Part shown: positions 28,579-37,242 of the stretch, piece after piece
Numbering within the stretch: position 1 is the stretch's first letter
How the letters are laid out: the number at the start of each line of letters is the position of its first letter
From: Chitinophaga pinensis
GTDB taxonomy: Bacteria > Bacteroidota > Bacteroidia > UKL13-3
Direction of reading: 5' to 3'
DNA: 53,335 nt
NCBI GenBank assembly: GCA_945873755.1
Contig: CAMCEM010000006.1
Location: 1-53,335 of the forward strand
The notes under the pieces: model-generated
What the model was told of the DNA's origin: nothing
Databases searched by the model: none
Seen by the model: only the letters and a program-made list of their open reading frames with translations
Position numbers and translations under genes: made by a program

Positions 28579-28622
28579 CGTCAGACGCTTAAAAAGACTT
28601 TGCGTTGCTGAGGCGTCAGACG
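28579..28622. repeat. Imperfect inverted repeat between gtrA-like and menC
   Basis: CGTCAGACGC (28579-28588) and GCGTCAGACG (28613-28622) pair over 10 bp with one internal A/A mismatch; they can also be read as a 9-bp direct repeat CGTCAGACG. It could act as a terminator-like hairpin between the convergent genes, but lacks a clear T run next to it. Confidence 0.5.
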
Positions 28623-28643
28623 GATAAAAGAATAGTTTTTTTA

Positions 28644-29669
28644 TTAAAAAACCCACTTCTTACTATTATCGTAATGTATAAATCCATTACTAACTGTTAA
28701 CGGACTATCAATATTGTTTTTATAAAGGCTTCCTGTTCCTAAACCTTGTGGCATAGCAGTTTTTAAACTGCTACAATATTGCGCAATGGCATTTAAGCCT
28801 ATATTGCTTTCTAAGGCCGAAGTAAACCACCAATTTATGTTTAGTTCGTGGGCTTTATCAATCCAAAATTGGCATTTTGCCAAACCACCAATTAAGGTTG
28901 GTTTTAAAATAATGTATTGCGGTTTTATAAATTGCAAAAGTGGTTTTATTTCATGTTCTTTTACTCCAATTAGTTCTTCATCAAGCGCAATAGGAATGGG
29001 CGATTTGGCGCAAACTTCTTGCATGAAATCGGTTTGTTTTGCTTTTATTGGTTGTTCAATGCTATGCAGTTCAAAGCGTTTTAAGGTGTTCAGTTTTTCA
29101 AATGCATCAGCATTGGCAAATGCACCATTGGCATCTGTCCTAATTTCTAATTTAAAGGCATTGTAGCGGCTTCTAATTTTTTCCAAAATCCTACATTCTT
29201 CATCAAAATCTAATGAACCAATTTTAAATTTTATACAATTAAATCCAGCTTCTATTTTTTGTGCAGCTTCCGCAAGCATTTCATCGGCATTATTCATCCA
29301 TACCAAACCGTTTATAGCTATTGGTTTATTAATAATAAATTCATTTTCGCAAATTTTTCTAATACCACCAAATTTTAAATCGGACAAAGCAGTTTCTACA
29401 GCAAATTGAATAGAGGGCCAGTTTTCTAAATCTATATCTTCTAATTTAAAACCATTGTTTAATTGGTTTAAAATTAAATGTAAATGAGTTTCAAAATTTT
29501 CAACAAAATCTATACTTAAACCGGGCAAAGGAGCTGCTTCACCAATGCCCATTTTTTTTGATAATGCATCAGTTTTTAAAATATAATAAACCGTATGTGT
29601 TTGCATGCTTCCTCGGCTGGTAGTAGCAGGTTTATTAAATTGAAGAATGTGTTTTTTGTATGTGAACAT
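28644..29669 (-). CDS. menC: o-Succinylbenzoate synthase, menaquinone synthesis
   Basis: 341 aa, enolase superfamily. It dehydrates SHCHC to o-succinylbenzoate. Visible active-site elements in order: the Lys pair in KFKIG (about residue 147), Asp in RTDANGAF, Glu in SIEQPI, Asp in ALDEEL, and Lys in ILKPTLIGG, followed by SALESNIGL, which is typical of MenC rather than dipeptide epimerases. The N-terminal capping domain has GIGEAAPLPGLS. Menaquinone is the usual quinone of Bacteroidota, which supports the call. The gene stands alone; a repeat array lies immediately upstream. Confidence 0.88.
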   Translation of the reverse strand: MFTYKKHILQFNKPATTSRGSMQTHTVYYILKTDALSKKMGIGEAAPLPGLSIDFVENFETHLHLILNQLNNGFKLEDIDLENWPSIQFAVETALSDLKFGGIRKICENEFIINKPIAINGLVWMNNADEMLAEAAQKIEAGFNCIKFKIGSLDFDEECRILEKIRSRYNAFKLEIRTDANGAFANADAFEKLNTLKRFELHSIEQPIKAKQTDFMQEVCAKSPIPIALDEELIGVKEHEIKPLLQFIKPQYIILKPTLIGGLAKCQFWIDKAHELNINWWFTSALESNIGLNAIAQYCSSLKTAMPQGLGTGSLYKNNIDSPLTVSNGFIHYDNSKKWVF

Positions 29670-29693
29670 GTTTTTATTTGAATTTGTTGACTT

Positions 29694-30108
29694 GTTCGAC
29701 CCAAACGTGGTCGTATGTTTATAATTTGCTATTAGGTTACAAACATGCGACCCCTAAGGGGTCGAACAACAGATAAGAAGGTAAACAATATTTTTCACTT
29801 CTATTTTACCTTTCATTTCTATTTATAATACTTTCTTTATTTCGTTCGACCCCAACGGGGTCGTATGTTTATAATTCGCTATTAGGTTACAAACATGCGA
29901 CCCCTAAGGGGTCGGACAACAGATAATAAGGTAAATAATATTTTTCACTTCCATTTTACCTTTCATTTCTATTTATAATACTTTGTTTATTTCGTTCGAC
30001 CCCAACGGGGTCGTATGTTTATAATTTGCTATTAGGTTACAAACATGCGACCCCTAAGTGGTCGAACAATAGATAAGAAGGTAAACAATATTTTTCACTT
30101 CTATTTTA
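29694..30108. repeat. Tandem array of a 150-bp compound-palindrome repeat (about 2.8 copies)
   Basis: Copies start at 29694, 29844 and 29994 and the last is cut at about 30108. Each holds two short hairpins, CGACCCC-AAC-GGGGTCG and CGACCCC-TAA-GGGGTCG, joined by an inverted pair TATGTTT/AAACATG. The outer GTTCGACCCC can pair with GGGGTCGAAC. The rest of the unit is AT-rich with no open frame. This array fills most of the 29670-30182 gap; I see nothing else there. Confidence 0.92.
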
Positions 30109-30182
30109 TTTAATTTTTTTAAAAGTAAATTTATTGTTCAATCAATTGAAGATTAAAATAGACCGAAAAGTTGTTATTTTTT

Positions 30183-32489
30183 CTACTTCCCACTACAATT
30201 AGTTATACAATATTCTGCCATGTTTTTATCTTCAAACGAAAGGCCTTCAAAATCTTTTACTTTTTTTAATATTGGGGTACTTAAATTGCATTTACCTTGT
30301 TTAAAATAGGCAACGCCCAAGTTCCATTCTATATTTGGGTTATTGGGGTTCATTTCGTTCGAAACCTCTAAATGGTAAACAAATTGGGGTAAAAATTTTA
30401 ATGCTTTACTTACTTCTACTAATCCTTTATAACATTCACCAGCATATAAATGTGCGTTTAAGCTATTGTTATCTATTTCGCAACATTTTTCAAAATGCTT
30501 TACAGCTGATAAAAAATTACCTTGGTTCAACTCAATTGAACCTAACGAAAAGTAGGCTTCAAAATAATTTTCGTTTTCCTTAACTGCTTTATTTAAAAAC
30601 AATATTGCACTATCGTTATAGTAGGTTCTATTGCTTGTATCAGCTATAGCCATGTTAAAATAGTACTGCCCTTTTATATAGTTTATTGCTGAATTGGATG
30701 CTGAATTTGAAACTAACTGCTTGGCTTGTTTATAGTTGCCAATGCTTAAATAAAACAAAGCTGCATCTGTATTTTGTTCTTCGTTTTCGATTTCAATTGG
30801 TTTATAAAATGGATTAAAAACATAATTAATAATCGAACTGAAAATACTTGGTTTATAATAATTTAAATTGGCAATTGATAATGGTGTTTTGCTATTGTTT
30901 TTTTGTTTTACAAATACCGAAACCAATGGATCAAAATAACTTAAGGTGTAGTTACTATCGTTATATAATCCAATTTGTAACCGTTTAAATTGGTTGTTTA
31001 AAACCACTGCTGCTTTAAAATTGAACTTTTCGTCAAATATTTTATAGCTTTCATAATTGGCATAAGCTTCGGCATTTTTTTGAAAAAAAGTATCCGGAAA
31101 AACATCCAAATCGCGTAAATCGATAAAGGTTTTAAAATTTGGACTTAAGGAATAAAGCAAATAGGAGGAAGATAAATAGTCGGAAAAAAGTGTTTTTGAA
31201 TCAAGCTTGTTTTCTTTTAGATAATTAGCTGCCCCAATTGGATTTTGCATTGCTGAAAATTGCAATCCATAAGTGTGTGAAAATTTATTTATTTCATAAA
31301 ATTTATTTGAAACAATAGAAATATAAAAGACCAATCCCACTGAAAAAGTTAACAATGAGATATAAAAAGTGGGAAAAATAAATTTGGTTTTTTTGCTAAT
31401 AAACACAAAGAATTTTAACACTCCATTTACTACAAAAGGAAGTAAAACAATGTTTAAAAATATTAAATTTCTAAAGGCAGAACTTGCTAAAATGGTAAAC
31501 GCTATAATTAATATAATATTTGCCAAACCAAATTGATTAATAAGGTGTTTTAATTTTTTTTCTTTGCTTTTTTCAAGTAAAGTAGATATTATATTTAACG
31601 ATGAAATTATTAAAAAAACAAGAGTAAAATAAGTGCTTGTTTGCCAGTATTCGTGGGTGGTATAGTTCGATAATTCGGTAGTGTATTTGTTGGTGTTTAA
31701 TTGGCTAAAAATTTCAAAAGGTCTACTCAGCATTTCAAATCCATAAGGATTTATAACAATAACTGCAATACATAAAAAAAAAGCAATTGAAAGATTCAAA
31801 GGTTTTTCGTTGCTTTTATCTAAAAAATGTTCGACCCAAGCAGCAAAAACAAAAATACCAATTACAACTATTCCTGTTCCAAAAGCCTCGTGCATATTGG
31901 TCCAAACAAGTTGTAAAAGGGGGAGTAAATAAATTAATTTTTTTTGGTTTTTGTATAAATTGATTAGGTAAATAAATACCAAAGTAAATAAATGCGAAAA
32001 CATTTCGGGCCTGCCAATAATACGGTTGCTAGCAACAGCTAAAAACACAAATACACAAAGTAAAATTATGTTCAAAGCCCAAGGTTTATTTACATAATCA
32101 GCGTTTTTTAAGTTGATTAATTTTAACATAAAATAAACCAAACCAACAGTAACCAAAGCCTGAATTACATAAATAAATTCAACACCAAATGCTTTAGCCC
32201 ATAAAGAAATTAAAACTTCAAATCCCCATTTAATATTAATCCATTTAGTGCCAAAATAAGTGAACGAAAATACATCGGTAGTAGGAATACTTTTGTTTTG
32301 TAAAATCCAATCGCCTGTTGCTAATTGCCACCATAAATCGGGTTCTTTAATGGCTTTTAAACTTAAAACTATAGCAACTAAAAAAATAAATATTTTTGAA
32401 ATAAACTGAATATTTTTATTCCATTTATTTTCCGAAACGATACTGTTATTTTCGGCTGGCTTTATATGTTTTTCTGTTTTTTTATTCAA
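30183..32489 (-). CDS. Polytopic membrane protein with C-terminal TPR domain (GT-C-like)
   Basis: 768 aa. After a charged N-terminus (about 25 aa) there are roughly 10-12 hydrophobic helices up to about residue 400. The first loop carries EPDLWWQLATGDWI followed by IPTTDVFSFT, a motif seen in bacterial membrane proteins that resemble GT-C glycosyltransferases of the mannosyltransferase type; the acidic ED/EPD loop fits that fold. A soluble region (about 400-560) follows, then TPR-like repeats (about 575-768) including AYFSLGSIELNQGNFLSAVKHFEKC and IEWNLGVAYFKQGK. Function is not known; transfer of a lipid-linked sugar to protein or glycan is a guess from the fold. It starts 13 bp after the DUF721 gene and is probably co-transcribed with it. 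Confidence 0.75.
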   Translation of the reverse strand: MNKKTEKHIKPAENNSIVSENKWNKNIQFISKIFIFLVAIVLSLKAIKEPDLWWQLATGDWILQNKSIPTTDVFSFTYFGTKWINIKWGFEVLISLWAKAFGVEFIYVIQALVTVGLVYFMLKLINLKNADYVNKPWALNIILLCVFVFLAVASNRIIGRPEMFSHLFTLVFIYLINLYKNQKKLIYLLPLLQLVWTNMHEAFGTGIVVIGIFVFAAWVEHFLDKSNEKPLNLSIAFFLCIAVIVINPYGFEMLSRPFEIFSQLNTNKYTTELSNYTTHEYWQTSTYFTLVFLIISSLNIISTLLEKSKEKKLKHLINQFGLANIILIIAFTILASSAFRNLIFLNIVLLPFVVNGVLKFFVFISKKTKFIFPTFYISLLTFSVGLVFYISIVSNKFYEINKFSHTYGLQFSAMQNPIGAANYLKENKLDSKTLFSDYLSSSYLLYSLSPNFKTFIDLRDLDVFPDTFFQKNAEAYANYESYKIFDEKFNFKAAVVLNNQFKRLQIGLYNDSNYTLSYFDPLVSVFVKQKNNSKTPLSIANLNYYKPSIFSSIINYVFNPFYKPIEIENEEQNTDAALFYLSIGNYKQAKQLVSNSASNSAINYIKGQYYFNMAIADTSNRTYYNDSAILFLNKAVKENENYFEAYFSLGSIELNQGNFLSAVKHFEKCCEIDNNSLNAHLYAGECYKGLVEVSKALKFLPQFVYHLEVSNEMNPNNPNIEWNLGVAYFKQGKCNLSTPILKKVKDFEGLSFEDKNMAEYCITNCSGK

Positions 32490-32502
32490 ACCAATTCCTT
32501 AA

Positions 32503-32799
32503 TTATTTTATTACTACATCGGTTATTAATTGTTGATTGGCTTCTAAATTTACCAATGCCATTATTTTTCCACGTTGGTAATGTAATTCGTTTCTTAATG
32601 CATTCGATTCAATTTTTAAGTATAAAATGGTTCCTCTAAACTTTATTTCAATAGTATTTTTTGCAATCAAAGCACCTACTATTTTTTCCCAGTTGTTAAT
32701 TATATTTAATTCGGCCAGTTTATTATCTAAATGTTGGTCGTGTAAAAAATCAGAAATTGCATTTTTTAACGTGTGTTCGTGCGATTTTTTTGGAATCAT
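32503..32799 (-). CDS. DUF721/DciA-like protein
   Basis: 98 aa, short and basic. The pattern with NWEKIVGALIAKNT, then FRGTILYLKIESNALRNELHYQRGKIMALVN matches the DUF721 family. Family members related to DciA load the replicative helicase in bacteria lacking DnaC; in Bacteroidota they are often annotated only as DUF721. Here the neighbour is a membrane protein, not recF or gyrB, so context does not help. Starts with ATG. Confidence 0.8.
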   Translation of the reverse strand: MIPKKSHEHTLKNAISDFLHDQHLDNKLAELNIINNWEKIVGALIAKNTIEIKFRGTILYLKIESNALRNELHYQRGKIMALVNLEANQQLITDVVIK

Positions 32800-32963
32800 T
32801 TTGAAATTGAATATTGAACAATAATAAATAAATTTTATTAAAAATTAGGTTAAAACATTCCATTTTTTACATAAAATATTATAATTAAATATGGATAGAA
32901 TGTAAACAAATAAAAACATTTTTAAAAAATAAAAGTTTAATACCCCATTTATATTTTGCAAAT

Positions 32964-35906
32964 TTGCACTTGAAACATTTTACTTTGAGATTTTTATATA
33001 TTTTTAATAGGCAGTTATTTATTTTTTTAATTTGTATCGTTTTTTTAAACAACACATTTGGGCAAACCATTAATTGGAAAAAGCAAAACAATTGGGTTGA
33101 CAGTGTTTTTAAAACATTAAGTCCTGACCAGCAAATAGCTCAGCTAATGATTATAGCTGCTTTTAACAATAAAGACAAAACACATGTTCAAGATGTAGAG
33201 TGTCATATTACAGAATTAGGTGTTGGTGGTCTAATTTTTTTTAAAGGAAATCCAACACAGCAAGCAATTCTTACAAATAGGTATCAAAAACTTTCAAAAG
33301 TTCCTCTCATAATTGGAATTGATGGAGAATGGGGTTTAAGCATGCGATTGGATAGCACTCCAGTTTTTCCTCGTCAAATGGTATTTGGCGGTGCCAATAA
33401 TATAGAACTTACTAAACAATTTGGTGTTTTGGTGGGTAAACAATGCAAACGCATTGGCATTAACTTTAACTTTGCTCCCGATGTTGATGTAAATAGTAAC
33501 ATGCTTAATCCTGTTATAAACGACAGGAGTTTTGGCGAAAATAAATACATAGTTGCTAAAAATGGCATTGCTTACATGCAAGGAATGCAAAGCGAAAATA
33601 TTTTAGCTTCTGCCAAACATTTTCCTGGGCATGGCGATACCGAAAACGACTCGCATTTTGGATTACCAGTAATTAAAGCCAGCAGAAAAAGGTTAGACAG
33701 TTTAGAGTTATATCCTTTTAAGCAACTTATTGATTATGGAGTTACTTCAATTATGTCAGCTCATTTATCTATTCCAGCGTTAGATTCAACTCCAAATTTA
33801 GCATCTTCTATTTCGCCAGAAATAATTACCAAATTATTGAGAAATGAAATGGAATTTGATGGGTTAATTATTACTGATGCTTTGAATATGAAAGGGGTAA
33901 GTAGTTTTTATGCTCAAGGAGAAGTAGCTGCAAAAGCATTTGCTGCCGGAAACGATTTGTTGCTTTTTGTGGAAGACGTACCTTTAAGTATTGCGTTTAT
34001 TAAAGATTATATAAAAAAAGGAATAATTACATGGGCGCAAATTGAAAAGAGTTGTAAAAAAATACTTTTAGCCAAATATTGGTGTGGGCTGAACAAATAC
34101 AAACCAGTTGAACTAGTTAATTTAACTAAAGATTTAAATTCGAGTGAAAGTGATTTTTTAATTAATCAGGTAATAAAAAAAGGAGTAGTTGTAGCAAGAA
34201 ATCACGATAAGATCATTCCTATTCAAAATCCCGAACAGTATAAAATTGCTTGCTTAAACGTTGGGAATAACCAGTTAAGCGAGTTTCAAATTCAGTTAAA
34301 TAACTACCTAAAAGCCGATTATTTTGCAATAGATAAAAACGATTTTAAGGAAGTTTTCGATAGCATGTTATGCATTACTGATTATTATAATTTACTTATA
34401 ATAAGTTTGCACAATACCAGCCGCTATGTAAGTAAAAACTTGGGGTTAACACAGGTAGAAATTAATTTTGTAAATGAACTAGCCAAAAGAAATAAATGTA
34501 TTTTGGTGAATAATGGAAATCCATACATTCTTCAATATTTTAATAATTTTAAAAACATCATTGTTTCTTACGAAGACTTACCTCAATACAATCAAATAGC
34601 GGCACAAATTATAAGTGGCGCAATAGAAGCTAAAGGAAAAATGCCAGTTTCTATACCTAATTTATTTCCATTAGGAAGTGGAGTTGAAACCAATGTAATT
34701 CCTAAGTTTGAAACTGTTTTTCCTAAAGAAGTAAAAGTGAACGAAAAAACACTTTTAAAAATTGATAGCATTATAAATTACGCAATTGCTCAAAAAGCAA
34801 TGCCAGGCTGCCAAGTTTTTGTAGCAAAATCAAATAAAGTAATATATAATAAATCGTTTGGTTTTCATCAGTACGATAGTTTGCAGCCTGTAAAAAACTA
34901 TCATTTATACGACATTGCATCTGTTACTAAAATACTAAGTACTACACTAGCTATAATGAAGCTTTACGAAGAAAAAAAAATTAACTTAGATGATAAAATA
35001 GGATTGTATTTACCTTGGTTAAAAGGAAGTAACAAGGAAAAAATAAAAATATACGAATTACTAACTCATCAATCAGGTTTAACACCATACATACCTTTTT
35101 ACAAAAGCACATTATTAGCAAATGGAATGTTAAATCCTATTATATATAGCGATAGTTTTAGCACCGATTTTAATTTAAAAGTAGCTGATAATTTATATAT
35201 AAATAAAAATTACGAAAAAGTAATTTGGAAAACAATTGCCGATAGTGAATTGAAAAAAGAGGGCGAATACCTATACAGTGATTTAGGTTTTATAATGCTA
35301 AGAAAAATTGTAGAAACCATTACTAACAAAGACTTTGAAAGCTATTTACATGAAAGTTTTTACAAGCCATTAAATTTGGCTACAATGGTATTTAATCCCA
35401 CTAAATCTTTTAATCCCGATTGGATTGTTCCAACTGAAAACGATACTGTTTTTAGAAAACAATTGATAAAAGGATATGTGCACGACCCAACTGCCGCTAT
35501 GCTTGGTGGTATAAGTGGACATGCTGGATTATTTGCAACGGCTAACGATGTGGGAATAATAATGCAAATGTTATTAAATAGAGGTTTTTATGGAAATAAC
35601 CGAGTTTTAAAAGCAAGCACAATAGATTTATTTACTAAAAGATATAGTAAAAAAAGTAGGAGAGGTTTGGGTTTTGATAAACCGGAAACCGATTTAACTA
35701 AAGATAGTCCGACTAGTAAATTTTGCAGCCCACTAACTTTCGGTCATCAAGGGTTTACAGGCACTTGTACTTGGGTTGATCCTGAATACGATTTGGTTTA
35801 TGTATTTTTAAGTAATAGAATAAATCCAAGTGCCGATAACAAAAAATTTGGCGAATTAAGTGTTCGTACAAAAATACAAGATGTAATTTACGAAGCTTTT
35901 AAATAG
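32964..35906 (+). CDS. GH3 (NagZ-like) glycosidase fused to serine beta-lactamase-family domain, TTG start
   Basis: 980 aa from TTG at 32964; TTG at 32970 (MKHFTLRF) is equally plausible, and no ATG occurs until after the signal peptide, so a TTG start is required. The signal peptide ends near NNTFG (about residue 33). The GH3 domain (about 45-370) shows KHFPGHGD followed by DSH (about 217-228), with the catalytic His of NagZ-type enzymes, and TDALNMKG (about 302) with the nucleophile Asp. The C-terminal half (about 590-980) is a class C beta-lactamase/esterase fold: SVTK (Ser-x-x-Lys, about 652), YSD (about 770) and GHAGLF (about 852). This fusion is known in Bacteroidota; it likely cleaves N-acetylglucosamine from peptidoglycan or glycan and modifies peptide or ester bonds in the periplasm. 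Confidence 0.9.
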   Translation: MHLKHFTLRFLYIFNRQLFIFLICIVFLNNTFGQTINWKKQNNWVDSVFKTLSPDQQIAQLMIIAAFNNKDKTHVQDVECHITELGVGGLIFFKGNPTQQAILTNRYQKLSKVPLIIGIDGEWGLSMRLDSTPVFPRQMVFGGANNIELTKQFGVLVGKQCKRIGINFNFAPDVDVNSNMLNPVINDRSFGENKYIVAKNGIAYMQGMQSENILASAKHFPGHGDTENDSHFGLPVIKASRKRLDSLELYPFKQLIDYGVTSIMSAHLSIPALDSTPNLASSISPEIITKLLRNEMEFDGLIITDALNMKGVSSFYAQGEVAAKAFAAGNDLLLFVEDVPLSIAFIKDYIKKGIITWAQIEKSCKKILLAKYWCGLNKYKPVELVNLTKDLNSSESDFLINQVIKKGVVVARNHDKIIPIQNPEQYKIACLNVGNNQLSEFQIQLNNYLKADYFAIDKNDFKEVFDSMLCITDYYNLLIISLHNTSRYVSKNLGLTQVEINFVNELAKRNKCILVNNGNPYILQYFNNFKNIIVSYEDLPQYNQIAAQIISGAIEAKGKMPVSIPNLFPLGSGVETNVIPKFETVFPKEVKVNEKTLLKIDSIINYAIAQKAMPGCQVFVAKSNKVIYNKSFGFHQYDSLQPVKNYHLYDIASVTKILSTTLAIMKLYEEKKINLDDKIGLYLPWLKGSNKEKIKIYELLTHQSGLTPYIPFYKSTLLANGMLNPIIYSDSFSTDFNLKVADNLYINKNYEKVIWKTIADSELKKEGEYLYSDLGFIMLRKIVETITNKDFESYLHESFYKPLNLATMVFNPTKSFNPDWIVPTENDTVFRKQLIKGYVHDPTAAMLGGISGHAGLFATANDVGIIMQMLLNRGFYGNNRVLKASTIDLFTKRYSKKSRRGLGFDKPETDLTKDSPTSKFCSPLTFGHQGFTGTCTWVDPEYDLVYVFLSNRINPSADNKKFGELSVRTKIQDVIYEAFK

Positions 35907-35936
35907 ACCTCTTTCATAAATCAATTATTTATTGCA

Positions 35937-36037
35937 AAGTTTTGTTTATTAGTCATTGCGAACATTTATTGTGAGAGCAATAACCGGCAATCTTAAACAA
36001 AACTTACAATTAAATTGGTTCACTATGTTCGCAATGA
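35937..36037. repeat. Two interleaved inverted repeats downstream of the GH3 fusion
   Basis: AAGTTTTGTTTA (35937-35948) pairs with 35994-36005, and TCATTGCGAAC (35953-35963) pairs with 36027-36037. The arms alternate A-B-A'-B', so both stems can form together only as a pseudoknot. Confidence 0.75.
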
Positions 36038-36067
36038 TGTTTGGAATTATGAATGAGTTCTAATAAA

Positions 36068-36098
36068 AAAAGTCGACCCAACAAATGAATCGACTTTT
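36068..36098. terminator. Bidirectional terminator between the GH3 fusion and the fasciclin gene
   Basis: Arms AAAAGTCGA (36068-36076) and TCGACTTTT (36090-36098), with A and T runs on either side. It serves converging genes. Confidence 0.8.
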
Positions 36099-36118
36099 AT
36101 AATTTTAAAACTTCAATT

Positions 36119-37051
36119 TTATGGCAATACTACTTTGCTAATAATATGAACCACCCCATTTACTGTTTGAATATCTGCAGTGGAAACAGTTATATCGTTT
36201 ACTGAACCTCCATTAAATTTAACACCACTTTTAGTGTTAAAAGTAAGTTTAGTAGATGGAAATAAAGTTGTTACTTGTTGTCCATCTTGAATGCTTGACG
36301 ACCTTACTTGAGCATCTAAAACATGGGAGGTAAGTATAGGTAATAATTGTTCTTTCGTGTAATTTTCTAAATTAAAATTAATTGCATTAAAAGCTTCGTT
36401 AGTTGGAGCAAATAATGTAAAAGGCCCTACTTCATAAAGCGTTTCAACCAATTCTGCTTTTACTAAAGCACTATTTAAAGTTGATAAAGAAGGATTGATA
36501 ATTGGAACATCGGCAATAGAAGGAGATATTAACAAAATATCAATTACATGAATTATTCCGTTTGTTGCTTCAATATTGGCAGCAACTACATTTGCTTCAT
36601 TGTTTAGTTTTATTGGGTTGGTTGTAGTTCTAAGCGAAACACCATTACCTCCAACTTCATACAAAGTGGGTACATAAGTATTTGTTATGTCAGTCGATTT
36701 AACTTTAATTCCTAAAACATGGAACAACAATTCATTTTTAATGTATAGTATTTCATCAGGATCTGTAATTTCGTTAATTACATTTTCGTCTATACCTTCA
36801 TTTCTAAATGCGGTATTGTTAGGAGCAAATACTGTAAAAGTGCCAGCATTACTTAAAGTTTCTTTTAATCCAGCTTTGTTAATTGCTGCAACTAAAATAC
36901 TAAAAGAAGTATCTGCTTTAGCAATTTCATAAATACTTTTTAAAGTAGGGTTTGTTACATTGGTTTTTGTTTCTTCTTTTGTGCAAGAAGTTAAAATTAA
37001 TGTTGAAATCAAAATGCCGATTGTTAGTGTTTTTAGTGTTTTAGTTATCAT
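36119..37051 (-). CDS. Two-domain fasciclin (FAS1) lipoprotein
   Basis: 310 aa. The signal peptide ends in a lipobox LTSC with Cys23, so it should be lipid-anchored. Two FAS1 domains follow (about 38-175 and 185-310), each with the two family motifs: FTVFAPNNTAF and NGIIHVID in the first, FTLFAPTNEAF and NGVVHIISKVVLP in the second. FAS1 proteins act in adhesion. The gene stands alone between a bidirectional terminator and a divergent SPFH gene. Confidence 0.93.
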   Translation of the reverse strand: MITKTLKTLTIGILISTLILTSCTKEETKTNVTNPTLKSIYEIAKADTSFSILVAAINKAGLKETLSNAGTFTVFAPNNTAFRNEGIDENVINEITDPDEILYIKNELLFHVLGIKVKSTDITNTYVPTLYEVGGNGVSLRTTTNPIKLNNEANVVAANIEATNGIIHVIDILLISPSIADVPIINPSLSTLNSALVKAELVETLYEVGPFTLFAPTNEAFNAINFNLENYTKEQLLPILTSHVLDAQVRSSSIQDGQQVTTLFPSTKLTFNTKSGVKFNGGSVNDITVSTADIQTVNGVVHIISKVVLP

Positions 37052-37242
37052 AAATAATTTTTTGATTTACGTTGAATAAAAGTATTTAAATTGTGTTTGG
37101 TTTTGAATACTTTTTTTGATGACAAAAAACTTGCAAAAGCCTAGTAAATAATAGGTTTTAGGCTATATTTATAATGACAATTATTAGTTTAAAAAATTTA
37201 AAAAAATTTATGTTAATGTTTGCATATTAAAACATACTTATT

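Noticed and set aside
29694..30108. CRISPR array
   Set aside because: Whole 150-bp units are repeated, spacers included; there are no unique spacers and no cas genes.
32885..33091. 68-codon minus-strand frame over the start of the GH3 fusion
   Set aside because: Overlaps the signal peptide of a well-supported gene and resembles no protein.
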